Shown here piece by piece: positions 1-9,497 of a DNA stretch of 64,000 bases (the stretch's first letter is position 1; every line of letters starts with the position of its first letter). The notes beneath the pieces are model-generated. The model was not told the origin of the DNA and ran no database searches. It saw only the letters and a program-made list of their open reading frames with translations. The DNA comes from Flavobacterium aquariorum (GTDB taxonomy: Bacteria; Bacteroidota; Bacteroidia; Flavobacteriales; Flavobacteriaceae). Position numbers and translations under genes: made by a program. The stretch lies in contig NZ_QKXH01000002.1 in assembly GCF_003254745.1 (NCBI RefSeq), positions 496,001 to 560,000 on the forward strand. Reading direction: 5' to 3'.

Positions 1-1
1 G

Positions 2-1138
2 AGTCTAGACCGTTTAAAATCCAGTTTAATCATCCAAAAAAGAGATTTAGACCGCCATAAAGGAATTATGGATGCCAAGATTGAAAAAATTCCAGTTCAA
101 GAACGTCAATTTAAAGTCATTGCCAGACAACAAAAAATAAAGGAAGAACTCTATTTATATCTCCTTCAAAAAAGAGAAGAGACTGCAATTTCCTTATCTG
201 CTACCGAACCCAATGCCAGAGTAATAGATGCAGCAAAAGCCTCCCATTTTCCTGTAGCTCCCAAGAAAAAAATCATCTACTTGGTTGCTTTTTTAGTTGG
301 AATTTTAATTCCTTTTGGAATAATATACCTTGTCGATCTATTGGATACAAAAATAAAAAGTCGCCTCGATTTGGAAGGAAAAACGGCTATTCCATACTTA
401 GGAGACATCCCCACATCCGATGCCAATACGCAAATTATTAAATCCGAAAGTAGAACAAGCTCTGCCGAGGCCTTACGAATCATCAGAACCAATCTGGAAT
501 TTATGCTCAGTAAAGTTCCAGAAAATCAAGCCAAAACCCTGTTCCTAACCTCGACATTTTCAAAAGAAGGTAAAACGTTTGTATCGGTGAACCTAGCGGC
601 AACCTTTGCATTATCCGGCAAAAAAGTATTACTTATAGGAATGGATATTAGAAACCCAAAACTAGACGATTATATTTCCTTACCAGATCAAGGACTCACC
701 AATTACCTCTCAAACAAAGACATACCCTTAGAAGATTTAATCATCAAACAAAAAGGTTACGAAAACTTCTACATCTTACCGGCAGGTTTAATTCCGCCCA
801 ATCCAGCCGAATTATTATTGAGCCAAAAAGTCGATACTCTATTCAAAACGATCAAAGCCCAGTATGATTACATCATCGTTGATACCGCTCCCGTGAGCCT
901 CGTAACCGACACCCTCTTAATCGCAAAACACGCTGATTGCTTCCTATTTGTCATTCGAGCCAATTTTCTGGAAAAAAGAATGTTAAATATAGCCAATGAT
1001 TTATATATGGAAAAAAAGTTGCCCAATATGTGCTTACTCCTCAACGATACCGATTCCACAAAAGGGTATGGTTACGGTTACGGCTATGGTATAAAAACAA
1101 AAAAAAGACCTTGGTACAAAAAATTATGGGCTAAATAA
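2..1138 (+). CDS. Wzc-like exopolysaccharide tyrosine kinase, C-terminal part (5' end outside window)
   Basis: The reading frame is open to the first bases of the window, so the N-terminal Wzz-type chain-length domain and first membrane helix lie upstream. What is visible is the end of the periplasmic coiled-coil region, a second membrane helix (IIYLVAFLVGILIPFGIIYL, nt 275-334) and a cytoplasmic BY-kinase domain. That domain has a Walker A (STFSKEGKT, nt 553-579), a Walker A' variant (LLIGMDIRNP, where LLIDADLRRP is usual) and a Walker B (YIIVDTAP). It ends in a tyrosine-rich tail (GYGYGYGYG), the autophosphorylation site of this family. Known role of the family: controls polymerisation and export of capsule or exopolysaccharide. 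The convergent PHP phosphatase gene is its probable counterpart. The unusual A' motif (G-M-D in place of D-A-D) may affect catalysis. Confidence 0.9.
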   Translation, partial: SLDRLKSSLIIQKRDLDRHKGIMDAKIEKIPVQERQFKVIARQQKIKEELYLYLLQKREETAISLSATEPNARVIDAAKASHFPVAPKKKIIYLVAFLVGILIPFGIIYLVDLLDTKIKSRLDLEGKTAIPYLGDIPTSDANTQIIKSESRTSSAEALRIIRTNLEFMLSKVPENQAKTLFLTSTFSKEGKTFVSVNLAATFALSGKKVLLIGMDIRNPKLDDYISLPDQGLTNYLSNKDIPLEDLIIKQKGYENFYILPAGLIPPNPAELLLSQKVDTLFKTIKAQYDYIIVDTAPVSLVTDTLLIAKHADCFLFVIRANFLEKRMLNIANDLYMEKKLPNMCLLLNDTDSTKGYGYGYGYGIKTKKRPWYKKLWAK

Positions 1139-1221
1139 CCAAAAATAAAAAGTTCACTAAAAGCAACTTACTTATTTAGTTCACTTAAGTTTGTGTTTTA
1201 TTAATGCAACCTATAAAAAAA

Positions 1222-1259
1222 GGTCAACTCACATAAACGTGTTAGTTACCTCTTTTTTT
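1222..1259 (+). terminator. rho-independent terminator after the Wzc-like gene
   Basis: A hairpin with arms GGT-AACT-CAC and GTG-AGTT-ACC (small bulges) is followed directly by TCTTTTTTTA. It lies 84 bases after the stop codon. Confidence 0.6.
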
Positions 1260-1265
1260 ATTGCA

Positions 1266-1317
1266 GTCGGGTTATTCGTTCCACCGTGGTGGATTACTTT
1301 TGTCCCATACTCACAAA
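1266..1317 (+). repeat. degenerate copy of dispersed hairpin repeat family B (3' part)
   Basis: The stretch starts GTCGGGTTATTCG, holds a TCCACC/GGTGGA hairpin and ends TCCCATACTCACAAA. This parallels the right half of the clear family B copies (GTCGGGCTATCCG, hairpin, TATCCCTCACGCAAA). The left end GGGCGTG is not seen. Assignment is by eye and tentative. Confidence 0.4.
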
Positions 1318-1371
1318 TTAACAGCTTCATTTTTAGAAAGATATTTTTTTAAAATTTAGTGTTATAAAAAA

Positions 1372-2112
1372 CTACTCCATTCTAAAAAACTGATTATTCG
1401 ATATCACTTCTTTGAGTGCAGTCACATCTTTCAGTTTTACTTTTTCCTCAAAAGAAGCTATGTGCTTATTATGGTGCACATCCGATCCCACAAAGTCATA
1501 CATCCCTTTTTGCAATAATTGTTCGGCTATCTTAGCAATTGCTTCCCCGTAGTATCCCACGACCGCCAACAGATTTAGCTGAAACAAGCAACCGACGCGT
1601 TTCAATTTTACATATTCATCAAAATTATTGTGATAAAAAGTATACCGTTCCGGATGAGCCAAAACAGGAATATAACCCGCCACCTGCAAATCAAAAAGTA
1701 TATTATACAATTGCATCGGTGCATTTATATAGGACATCTCAACCAATACATAATTATCTTTCAAAGTCAATAACTCTGCTGTCTGAAAAAGTTTTACAAA
1801 TTGATTATCTATCAAATACTCTGAGGCCGCACGGAAAGGAACTCTTATTTCATTTTTTTCCAACTTAAATATTGTTTGGTCTTTAACTGCAAGAACACTT
1901 TCTTTTGTATTGTCCCAAACTTGGTACATAATATGAGGAGTAGTAATGAACTGTGAAACCCCAAAACCTTGAAGTGCTTGAACCAGCTCAAGTGTTTGCT
2001 CAAAAGTGAGAGCACCATCATCAATACCAGGCAATAAATGAGAATGAATATCCACATAATTTGACGGAATCAAATCTTTCAGTACTGGTTTATTTTTGAA
2101 AAATAAAAACAA
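1372..2112 (-). CDS. CpsB/YwqE-like protein-tyrosine phosphatase (PHP superfamily)
   Basis: This 246-residue protein carries the metal-binding motifs of PHP-type tyrosine phosphatases: DIHSHLLPGIDDGA near the N-terminus, TPHIM, VLAHPERY and GSDVHH near the C-terminus. Known CpsB/YwqE enzymes dephosphorylate BY-kinases such as Wzc and so tune capsule synthesis. It converges with the Wzc-like kinase gene, which supports that role here. The start codon must be TTG at 2112: a stop lies three codons upstream (TAA GTC CAA TTG) and no ATG occurs before the first motif. No signal peptide is seen, so it should be cytoplasmic. Confidence 0.88.
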   Translation of the reverse strand: MFLFFKNKPVLKDLIPSNYVDIHSHLLPGIDDGALTFEQTLELVQALQGFGVSQFITTPHIMYQVWDNTKESVLAVKDQTIFKLEKNEIRVPFRAASEYLIDNQFVKLFQTAELLTLKDNYVLVEMSYINAPMQLYNILFDLQVAGYIPVLAHPERYTFYHNNFDEYVKLKRVGCLFQLNLLAVVGYYGEAIAKIAEQLLQKGMYDFVGSDVHHNKHIASFEEKVKLKDVTALKEVISNNQFFRME

Positions 2113-2182
2113 TTGGACTTATTTAAAAATGAACTACAAAGGAAGTGAAAATTAAACAAACCATAACGAGCGAGTAGTAAAC

Positions 2183-2219
2183 AAAAAAAGCTGCCAAAAC
2201 CACTAAGGATCTTGACAGC
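2183..2219 (-). terminator. terminator of the porin gene
   Basis: On the minus strand, GCTGTCAAGA pairs with TTTTGGCAGC (10-bp stem with two wobble pairs) and is followed by TTTTTTTG. Confidence 0.75.
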
Positions 2220-2279
2220 AAAAAAAAAATATTTTTTAATATTATAAAAGTCTAAACTGGAATAAAAATTCTTTTTCGA

Positions 2280-3293
2280 TTAGAACCCATAAACTACAGC
2301 CAAAAGTACTTGAGAAGCAGAACTAGTAGGAGTCAAATCCGAATTAACAAACATAACATCATCAGAATTGGTATCAATTCTAAACTCCGGAATGATAGTT
2401 AATCCACTTACTTTATAATTACCGGATAAAGTAAAAGCTGTTACATCAGTATCCCCAGAACCTTCCTTAAATTTAAAATATTCAGCACGCATTCCCAAAG
2501 CGAAAGCATCACTAAATGCATAAGACGGGTATATCGCAGCTCCTGTGTAACCTACGTCGCCTTCATTTGAAAAATCAGCTCCGTTTAAACCTAACTTGAA
2601 TTTATCGGTAAGTTGGAAAGTTGCCGTTAAATCCAAAATAGTGCCACTTACAGAACCATCCATAAAGTTAAGATAAACACTGCTTGCACCAGAAGCATAC
2701 GACAATTGACCACCTACGGCATTCAAACCTTTTGCCGGATCGGCTTTGTATTTATTCCAAGAATCATTAAACAAACCAAACATTGCACCAAATTTGTCTG
2801 TTATTTTATAATTGGCTTTAACACCTGCGTTTTGGAATGGTCCGTTTGTAAACAAATATGAAGTTGAATAAGAGAAATTTCCAACTGGAGAAATTACCTC
2901 ATAACCAATATAAGTTCCCATATAACCGGCAGTAAAACTTAATTTATCTGAAACTGCATAAGAAGCATATAAATTTTGAATATGAAATGAATTTGCATCG
3001 ATTCCATCACCATTTGGGATTGATTGATATTGTCCCCTTGGACCAAAAGATATTTCACCAACAAAAGATACTTTTTTTATGGTTTTCTTCAAAGCAATAT
3101 CAAGCATTCCTAAAGAAACTGAATTTTGGTCAGTTCCAAAACTTGTTTTAATATTTTCTGTTTTTGCGAAATCATACTTATAATACAAATCTCCAGAACC
3201 TGAAATTTGTAGCGGAGTAGTTTCTGGGGCATCTTGTGCAAATGCAAAACTTGTAGTCAAGGCTAACACTAAAATAATAATAACTTTTTTCAT
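2280..3293 (-). CDS. outer-membrane beta-barrel porin (BBP2/OmpL-like family)
   Basis: The 337-residue protein starts with a clear Sec signal peptide (MKKVIIILVLALTTSFAFAQ) and then alternates hydrophobic/polar residues in many short amphipathic strands, ending in an aromatic residue (VVYGF), as outer-membrane barrels do. Segments such as GDLYYKYDF, FGPRGQYQSIPNGDG and SLGMLDIALKKT resemble the putative beta-barrel porin-2 (BBP2) family common in Flavobacterium. The transported solute cannot be told from the sequence. It is monocistronic: a long AT-rich spacer lies upstream and a terminator downstream. Family assignment is from recalled family features, not from a search. Confidence 0.75.
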   Translation of the reverse strand: MKKVIIILVLALTTSFAFAQDAPETTPLQISGSGDLYYKYDFAKTENIKTSFGTDQNSVSLGMLDIALKKTIKKVSFVGEISFGPRGQYQSIPNGDGIDANSFHIQNLYASYAVSDKLSFTAGYMGTYIGYEVISPVGNFSYSTSYLFTNGPFQNAGVKANYKITDKFGAMFGLFNDSWNKYKADPAKGLNAVGGQLSYASGASSVYLNFMDGSVSGTILDLTATFQLTDKFKLGLNGADFSNEGDVGYTGAAIYPSYAFSDAFALGMRAEYFKFKEGSGDTDVTAFTLSGNYKVSGLTIIPEFRIDTNSDDVMFVNSDLTPTSSASQVLLAVVYGF

Positions 3294-3601
3294 ATTTAAT
3301 CTGATTTTTAGTTAGTAATTCAATTAGGGTAATTGAATCGAATTTGGTTATTTTTTCTTTTTTCTTGGGACGAAATTATTAACTTTTCGTTAACAGAAAA
3401 ACTTTTTTAAAACTTTCAGAGAAGAATTATCGATATCCAAAAATCATCTAAAAATAATATGTATTTCCTATTTTTTTTAAATTATATTATAAATTCAATA
3501 ATCGCATTTTTTAAAAATACCCACTAAATTAAATACTAGTTTAAAATTATTAATTAAAAAAACATGATTTTTTATAAAATTTTATAATTAAAAAAATATA
3601 A

Positions 3602-3621
3602 CCCCCTATAAAAATAGGGGG
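3602..3621. terminator. symmetric C/G hairpin, possible terminator
   Basis: CCCCCTAT and ATAGGGGG form an 8-bp stem with a 4-base loop, in an otherwise AT-only region. T-rich tracts lie on both sides, but at a distance, so termination is only a possibility. Confidence 0.45.
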
Positions 3622-3691
3622 CAAGAAATTTTTATTTTTTTTTTAAATAAATCAATAACAAAACCAAAATATATTTTAAATCGATAAGAAA

Positions 3692-3738
3692 AAAACCTTA
3701 AACTCACACACCGATAATTAGTATGAGTTTAAGGTTTT
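3692..3738 (-). terminator. terminator of the aldehyde dehydrogenase gene
   Basis: CCTTAAACTCA and TGAGTTTAAGG form an 11-bp perfect stem, extended by flanking AAAA/TTTT. It is about 100 bases past the stop codon. Confidence 0.75.
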
Positions 3739-3836
3739 GAAAACCGAAAAGTAAAAATATTTCTAAAGGCTATATTTGTTTCTAATGTTATATCTCCAAA
3801 AATAAAATGATTTAATGATTACCTATTCATTAAAAA

Positions 3837-5204
3837 TTATTCAATAATCACTGACTTCATATTCATAAATTCTTTGATTCCTATGTCGGACAATTCCCTT
3901 CCGTATCCCGATTTTTTTATGCCTCCAAAAGGAATCCTAGAATCAGATCGAACCAAAGAATTGACAAAGACATTACCCGCTTCAATTTTTCTCGCTAAAG
4001 CATATGCCCGTTCTCTGTCTTCTGTCCAAATCGCCGAAGCCAAGCCATATCGATGATCATTTGCAATTACAATAGCATCATTTTCGTCCTTGGCTCTAAT
4101 AATAGTTGCCAAAGGACCAAAAATTTCTTCTTTAAAAGCAATATTGTTAGCATCTACAAAATCAATTAGTGTGGGCTGGAAATTGCAATGATCACGCTCT
4201 CCACCCACTATCATCCTAGCTCCTTGCTGCAAAGAATTTTTCAATTGACAGCTCAACTTCTCAGCTAAATCAATTCTCGCCAATGGCCCCATTTGAATTC
4301 CGCTTTGCAATGGGTTTCCTTGCTGTAAGGCCTTAATCTTATTGGCAAAAAGTGCAACAAATTCATCGGCAACTTTTTCAGTAACGATAAAGCGTTTTGC
4401 ACAAATACAAGCCTGACCCGCATTTAGCATTCTGGATTTGGTAGCCACTGTAGCTGCTTTTTCCAAATCGGCATCATCCAAAACGATAAAAGCATCGGAT
4501 CCTCCCAACTCCATCACTGATTTTTTGATATATTTCCCAGCCAGTGCCGCAACCGATGAACCTGCCATTTCGCTTCCTGTCAAAGTAATTCCGGAAACAA
4601 TATCAGAAGCAATCACGCTTTCTACCTGTGGAATATCAATGTTAATTTGTTGAAAGACACCTTCTGGAAAACCAGCTTCCAAAAACATGTTTTCGATAGC
4701 TTTGGCACAACCAACAACATTTGGCGCATGTTTTAAAAGAGTGACATTCCCCGCCATAATTGCCGGCGCCGCATAACGTAATACTTGCCAAAAAGGATAA
4801 TTCCACGGCATAATAGCAAACACGGCGCCCATTGGATCATAAACAGAGATACTCTTGAAAGTCGTATCGTAATATTTGTCTTTGAGCATTTTCTGTGCAT
4901 TTTCAGCATAATAGTCACAATTCCCCGCAGACTTTTCAACCTCGGCGATTGCCTCGGGAAGAATTTTACCCATTTCATTGGTAATAAGTAATCCCAATTC
5001 CTCTTTGTTCGTTCTAAATATGCTCGCCAAATTTTTCATTTTATCAGCTCTTTCCTGAAAAGTTGTAGTGCGCCAGTACTTGAAAGCCGATTGTGACAAT
5101 TCGAGTTTTCGAGCCAGTTCACCATTGGTCAAAACTTCATGCTCCGCAATAATGGCCTGAGTAAACGGATTTATAGATCTAAATATTTTATTTGTATTAT
5201 TCAT
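3837..5204 (-). CDS. NAD(P)-dependent aldehyde dehydrogenase, succinate-semialdehyde dehydrogenase type
   Basis: The 455-residue protein has the aldehyde dehydrogenase hallmarks: [24 protein letters not shown] (cofactor/active-site loop, quoted in part), VTLTGS-type segment ([12 protein letters not shown]), ELGGSD with the general-base Glu, and GQAC with the nucleophile Cys at about residue 266. Length and motifs fit the short bacterial succinate-semialdehyde dehydrogenase (Sad/GabD-like) group, which oxidises succinic semialdehyde to succinate. No GABA transaminase lies nearby, so the substrate stays open. It is probably transcribed alone and is cytoplasmic. Confidence 0.85.
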   Translation of the reverse strand: MNNTNKIFRSINPFTQAIIAEHEVLTNGELARKLELSQSAFKYWRTTTFQERADKMKNLASIFRTNKEELGLLITNEMGKILPEAIAEVEKSAGNCDYYAENAQKMLKDKYYDTTFKSISVYDPMGAVFAIMPWNYPFWQVLRYAAPAIMAGNVTLLKHAPNVVGCAKAIENMFLEAGFPEGVFQQINIDIPQVESVIASDIVSGITLTGSEMAGSSVAALAGKYIKKSVMELGGSDAFIVLDDADLEKAATVATKSRMLNAGQACICAKRFIVTEKVADEFVALFANKIKALQQGNPLQSGIQMGPLARIDLAEKLSCQLKNSLQQGARMIVGGERDHCNFQPTLIDFVDANNIAFKEEIFGPLATIIRAKDENDAIVIANDHRYGLASAIWTEDRERAYALARKIEAGNVFVNSLVRSDSRIPFGGIKKSGYGRELSDIGIKEFMNMKSVIIE

Positions 5205-5683
5205 TTTGTCTAATTGATAATTTCACCAATACTAAATCAGGAGGTATTATTTTATTGATTTTAATATAATTTTGGTTCAGCTTTAAAAACCCCTTTCAAA
5301 ACATAGATTTTGTTTCCAATTAATCCATTCAAATTTAGAAAATCATTTACACTATATTATATTTTTTTTAGCTTTATCATCAATATTTCTGTTTGTTTAT
5401 TGTCTTCAGTTTTCAATCGATCGAAGCGTTATTTTTTACTCTTACAAACAGTCTTCTATTAAAAAGATTTTCAATAAAAATCAATAGATTATCAAACCAT
5501 CAAATTTTTCTTATATTCAGAATTATTCACTATACCACTTCCGGAAGATTGCAGATTTAGATTTTTAAAAAATAAGCAAACTAAAAAAAATTACAAATAG
5601 ACATTGGAAACTAAACCTTGATATCCTTAAAGTAAAGTTTTTTTTGTAAATTTAATTTTCCAACCATTAAAAGCCAACACATT
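5205..5683. other. 479-base divergent intergenic region
   Basis: AT-rich spacer between two divergent genes. CAAATTTA at 5330-5337 reads TAAATTTG on the minus strand, a perfect Bacteroidota -7 element for the aldehyde dehydrogenase gene, but no TTG lies at the usual distance upstream. No small gene or RNA was recognised. Confidence 0.5.
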
Positions 5684-6133
5684 ATGATACGAAAAGCTAC
5701 TACTCAAGACTTAGATCAATTGACGAATCTCTTTGATCAATATGCTGTTTTCTATAAAAAACCATCCAATTACGAAAAGCATTATACTTATCTAAAAGAA
5801 CGTTTAGAAAACAATGAAGCTACTATTTTTGTTGCTTGTGATGAAACAAATGAAAATAAACTTATCGGTTTTACTCTCATTTATGTAACTTTTTCTTCAT
5901 TAGCACTCAATAAGATTTTGATCCTAAACGACTTATTCGTAGACTCTTCAGCCAGAAAAAAAGGAATTGGCGAAAAATTAATTTTGCAAACTGTTGAACT
6001 CGCCAAAGAGTTAGGCGCTCATGACATACGATTAAGAACTGCAAAAAATAACACTGCAGCCCAAGGATTGTATCATAAAATGGGTTTCATAAGAGAGGAT
6101 TTTTTATACAGTTATGACCTTGCGGTGGGCTGA
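5684..6133 (+). CDS. GNAT-family N-acetyltransferase
   Basis: 149 residues, a single GNAT domain. IRKATTQDLDQLTNLFDQY is the N-terminal strand/helix, LNDLFVDSSARKKGIGEKLI (residues ~85-105) carries the V-x-x-x-x-R-x-x-G-I-G acetyl-CoA pyrophosphate loop, and AAQGLYHKMGFIRED is the C-terminal N-x-x-A-x-x-x-Y-x-x-x-GF motif. Such enzymes transfer acetyl from acetyl-CoA to an amine on a small molecule or protein; the substrate cannot be predicted. It appears to be a single-gene unit, divergent from the aldehyde dehydrogenase. Confidence 0.88.
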   Translation: MIRKATTQDLDQLTNLFDQYAVFYKKPSNYEKHYTYLKERLENNEATIFVACDETNENKLIGFTLIYVTFSSLALNKILILNDLFVDSSARKKGIGEKLILQTVELAKELGAHDIRLRTAKNNTAAQGLYHKMGFIREDFLYSYDLAVG

Positions 6134-6204
6134 TTAAAAAAAATCAATTATTGAGCAAATTTCCCAATTCCAGATTAAGATTTCGCATAAATATAGAATC
6201 AAAT

Positions 6205-8319
6205 TTAACTAATGGAGCTATTTTGAAATATTTGATTCATTAATTCGAATATTTTTTCCTTATCAAGAGGTTTAGTGACATAACCTGAAAAACCGGCCTT
6301 CATGATACTTTCCTTTACTTCGGCAGAAGAATGTGCCGTTTGAGCTATAACAATTAGATCTGGATTGTCTTTTTTTATAATTTCAAAAGCTTCGTAACCG
6401 TCTAGAACAGGCATCTTTATATCCATAAAAATTAGATCAATATTCGAATCTGATGCACTCATATCAACAACTTCCTGACCATTTTTAGCTCTCAAAACAA
6501 TATGGCTTTTCTTTTCCAATATTGTCTTTAACAACAGAAAATTAATATTATCATCTTCAGCTACTAAAATGGTTTTGCTTTCATACTCATTATAAGCAAT
6601 TTCCGGTAGGTTATCATCCTGTTCATGAACCGTTTCATCATAGTATAATGGTATAGTAAATTTAAAAACTGATCCGCCTCCAAAAACCGATTCTACAGTA
6701 ATTTCTCCCCCAAGCATTTCTACATAGGCTTTGGAAATAGACAATCCTAATCCTAAACCACTCAGTGAAATCGAATAATCATCTTCAACTCTTCTGAAGC
6801 GATCAAATATGACTTTTAAATCTTTTTCACCAATTCCAATCCCAGTATCTTCAACCCTAAATTCTAAAAATTTATTGTTTTGACAAATGTTATATCCAAA
6901 TGCAACATGACCGTCATCAGTAAATTTTATGGCATTGGTCAATAAGTTAACAATAACTTGCTTCAATTTAATTTCGTCAGTCAAAACATCATTCGGGAGT
7001 TTAACACTATTTTTCAGTTGATAAAACTTTATGTCTTTATCATCTGGTATAGTAACTTTCAATGTATTATATAATTCGTTTAAACATTTTTCAATGTTCA
7101 GTCCTTTAAATTTTGGAGCGATCTGTTTGGCATCAATTTTGGACATCTCTATCAAATCTTCAATAATAGACACCAGACTTTTCCCATTGGTATTTATGAT
7201 TTTCAGATACTTATTTTTTAATTCATCACTCAATTTATCATCCATCAGTAAATCCGAAAAACCAATAATTGCATTCATGGGAGTTCTGATTTCATGTGAT
7301 AAATTGGCCAAGAAAGTTGATTTGAGTTTATCACTTTCTTCGGCCTTTTCTTTTGATTTTTCCAATTGAAACCGATTCTTTCTGTGATCTTCAAACAAAT
7401 TCCCAATATAACCAAATTCACCAGGTTCCTTTTTTAGAAGACTGATTGAAATTTCACGATCGCTTTCTAAAATAGTTGTAACCAATTTCAAAGGCTTATA
7501 CACCCATTTTCTGGAATAATGAACAGCGGCAATAAGACTGATTAAGGTTACGATTACTATAATCAACAACAACTCTTTGGTTTTTTCAAAATTGAGATGG
7601 GAAGGCCTTTCAAACAGTAATTTAGCCACTACCATATTATCAGAATTTCTCAATTTTATTACAGAAGTTACCTTTTTATTCCCAATGGTATCCATATCTA
7701 CTTTATCCAAAAGTTGAATTTTGGAGGTGGAAATGTCTTCTAAATTTTTAAAATACTTCTGATCCAATAACCGAGCCATAAACATATATCCGGAAGGCTT
7801 CGTTTTTAACTTTTTAGGATCATTTGAAGCGTGAATGGTGCCGCCAAATACTTCGACTACTCCTTCGGGAACCAGCATATAAAACCGAGAAAACTTAGTT
7901 CTATACAAATACATCATTGCTTGACTAGGTATAAAATTTTTGGATTTAAAATTACCTTTTGATGTATTGGCGATAAGTTTTTTATTCAAATTATAAACCC
8001 CAATATAATCTACTTCGTAAGTAGGAAATTCATTTACTATATACCTATTAAACCAAGTCGTATCTTTTGACTTTGTAAAATTGACCAAAGCATCCCAGTA
8101 AGTAAGGTCGTTTATCGTAACTATTTGCGTTTTTGAATTAAAGTCAAACAACCGATTTACCTCCGTTTTATACTGATCGGAATTTACTTTAAAAACTTCC
8201 TTTTCTTGCTGAACAGTGTATAAATAAAGAGAGATAAACAGCAATAAAAATAACGAGCAGATTCCCATGATCAATAATACCAATTTAGAATAAGTCGTTA
8301 ATTTTAATGTCAACTTCAT
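6205..8319 (-). CDS. CHASE4-type hybrid sensor histidine kinase with receiver domain
   Basis: 704 residues. Membrane helix 1 is near residues 12-34. It is followed by an extracytoplasmic region with CHASE4-like features (NDLTYWDALVNF, DYIGVYNLNKKLIANT) and a second helix around residues 250-268. Then come HisKA (LSHEIRTPMNAI, phospho-acceptor His342), HATPase (NLLTNAIKF, DTGIGI, GLGLGLSI) and a C-terminal receiver (VAEDDN, FMDIKMP with acceptor Asp633, TKPLD). There is no DNA-binding output domain, so it is not the HTCS type that often controls PULs. Output probably passes through a separate Hpt protein and regulator; a free Hpt protein is encoded at 57904-58248. The signal is unknown. It is downstream of the glycosidase cluster, with a terminator in between. 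Confidence 0.88.
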   Translation of the reverse strand: MKLTLKLTTYSKLVLLIMGICSLFLLLFISLYLYTVQQEKEVFKVNSDQYKTEVNRLFDFNSKTQIVTINDLTYWDALVNFTKSKDTTWFNRYIVNEFPTYEVDYIGVYNLNKKLIANTSKGNFKSKNFIPSQAMMYLYRTKFSRFYMLVPEGVVEVFGGTIHASNDPKKLKTKPSGYMFMARLLDQKYFKNLEDISTSKIQLLDKVDMDTIGNKKVTSVIKLRNSDNMVVAKLLFERPSHLNFEKTKELLLIIVIVTLISLIAAVHYSRKWVYKPLKLVTTILESDREISISLLKKEPGEFGYIGNLFEDHRKNRFQLEKSKEKAEESDKLKSTFLANLSHEIRTPMNAIIGFSDLLMDDKLSDELKNKYLKIINTNGKSLVSIIEDLIEMSKIDAKQIAPKFKGLNIEKCLNELYNTLKVTIPDDKDIKFYQLKNSVKLPNDVLTDEIKLKQVIVNLLTNAIKFTDDGHVAFGYNICQNNKFLEFRVEDTGIGIGEKDLKVIFDRFRRVEDDYSISLSGLGLGLSISKAYVEMLGGEITVESVFGGGSVFKFTIPLYYDETVHEQDDNLPEIAYNEYESKTILVAEDDNINFLLLKTILEKKSHIVLRAKNGQEVVDMSASDSNIDLIFMDIKMPVLDGYEAFEIIKKDNPDLIVIAQTAHSSAEVKESIMKAGFSGYVTKPLDKEKIFELMNQIFQNSSIS

Positions 8320-8381
8320 TTATTTACAAGGAATTATATCAAATATAGAGCTGCAATATACTGCTTTATTTTTCAACATAA

Positions 8382-8413
8382 AAAAATCCAACATGTTGAA
8401 GAGTTGGATTTTT
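8382..8413 (-). terminator. terminator after the GH5 endoglucanase gene
   Basis: AAAAATCCAAC pairs with GTTGGATTTTT around a 10-base loop; T-runs on both sides make it potentially bidirectional. It separates the GH5 gene from the histidine kinase gene. Confidence 0.75.
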
Positions 8414-8425
8414 GAGTTTGAAAAA

Positions 8426-9391
8426 CTATTTCTTACAATTGTATTCCCTTAAAAACTCCCTTGTTTTTAAACCAGATTCTTTCAGGTCTTTCTCCTTCCA
8501 ATTGCCATCAGAACTTGCTGATTTTTTTAGCATGGAGCAGGTTTCGTCCTTATCGGAAATGGACCAGGTGATCCAACTCAATTTTCTTTCTTCCATCCAA
8601 TCGATATATTCTTGCCAAGCTACATAATTCATTGGTCCGTCGCCGGAAGCCTCCATCCCGGCCGATTCGGAAACAAAAATCGGTAAACCGCTTTTTATCG
8701 CTTCATCCGTTCTGTCTCTAAGCTCTTTTTGATGAGTTGCTGCATAAAAGTGCATCGTGTACATTAGATTAATATATCCTTTAATGGGATCTGCTGCAGG
8801 TAAATTAACATCCTGATCCCATTTTGGACAACCGACCAAAATAATATTATCCGGGTCATTGGCTCGAATCACTTTGATTACTTCTTCGGAGTATGCTTTT
8901 ACTTCAGGCCACGTTTCATAGTCCGGTTCGTTAAAAACTTCGTAAATCACATTCGGATATTTTCCATATTTCTTGGAGATTTCGTCAAAATATTCCTTGG
9001 CTTCCTTTAAATTAATATTATGGCTGTGCCAATCGACAATTACATAAATATCGGATTTAATGGCTCCTTTTATTACCGCTTCAATTTTATCCTTGGAAAA
9101 ATCGGGTTCCTTCACATAATTATGCTCGCCAATTTCAATACCCATTGCGGCTCGAACAATCGTGCAATCGAAATCTTTTTTTAACCACGCTACCGTTTTT
9201 TCATTATAAAATCTGGGCCAAATGCTATGCCAACCGAGACTTACCCCTCTCAAAACAATTGGGTTTAGGTCTTTATCGACAAGCTGTGTTCCTTTTACAC
9301 TAAGTTGCCCGTGTTTTTTTACGAATTGTGCGTTTGTCATACTACAGCTCAATACAAGTAAAAGCAGAATTATTTTTGATTTGAAGTTCAT
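8426..9391 (-). CDS. secreted GH5 endo-beta-glucanase (subfamily 2-like)
   Basis: 321 residues with a signal peptide ending in MTNAQ. GH5 motifs: RGVSLGWHSIWPRFYN, IVRAAMGIE, VIVDWHSH, YEVFNEP with the acid/base Glu155, YTMHFYA and VSESAG with the nucleophile Glu242. The VLRGVSLGWHS start and the compact single-domain size fit GH5 subfamily 2, whose known members cut beta-1,4-glucan and glucomannan. It lies last in the GH2-GH27-GH5 row, so a role on the glucose-containing part of a glucomannan is likely. GH5 enzymes from neighbouring subfamilies cannot be fully excluded without an alignment. Confidence 0.85.
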   Translation of the reverse strand: MNFKSKIILLLLVLSCSMTNAQFVKKHGQLSVKGTQLVDKDLNPIVLRGVSLGWHSIWPRFYNEKTVAWLKKDFDCTIVRAAMGIEIGEHNYVKEPDFSKDKIEAVIKGAIKSDIYVIVDWHSHNINLKEAKEYFDEISKKYGKYPNVIYEVFNEPDYETWPEVKAYSEEVIKVIRANDPDNIILVGCPKWDQDVNLPAADPIKGYINLMYTMHFYAATHQKELRDRTDEAIKSGLPIFVSESAGMEASGDGPMNYVAWQEYIDWMEERKLSWITWSISDKDETCSMLKKSASSDGNWKEKDLKESGLKTREFLREYNCKK

Positions 9392-9497
9392 ATCTTACTA
9401 TTTATTAGTTTCACGATGGATGATAATTTAGATTTAAATAATATCTAACTGGTTAAAAATAAAACCTGTTAGAATATTTTTTTTTAGACTTATTCAA

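Larger units (their letters stand above)
3294..3836. other. 543-base intergenic spacer with hairpins, no gene
   Basis: Very AT-rich. It contains an inverted repeat in the porin leader (TTCAATTA-ggg-TAATTGAA, 3319-3337; possible operator or leader hairpin), a GC-rich hairpin at 3602-3621 and the aldehyde dehydrogenase terminator at 3692-3738. The porin promoter should be here, but no convincing TTG/TANNTTTG pair was found; TAATTTCG near 3385-3392 on the minus strand is the closest -7-like string. Confidence 0.6.

Noticed and set aside
6205..8319. HTCS-type PUL regulator
   Set aside because: Although hybrid, the kinase has CHASE4 and a C-terminal receiver but no Reg_prop propeller or AraC domain.
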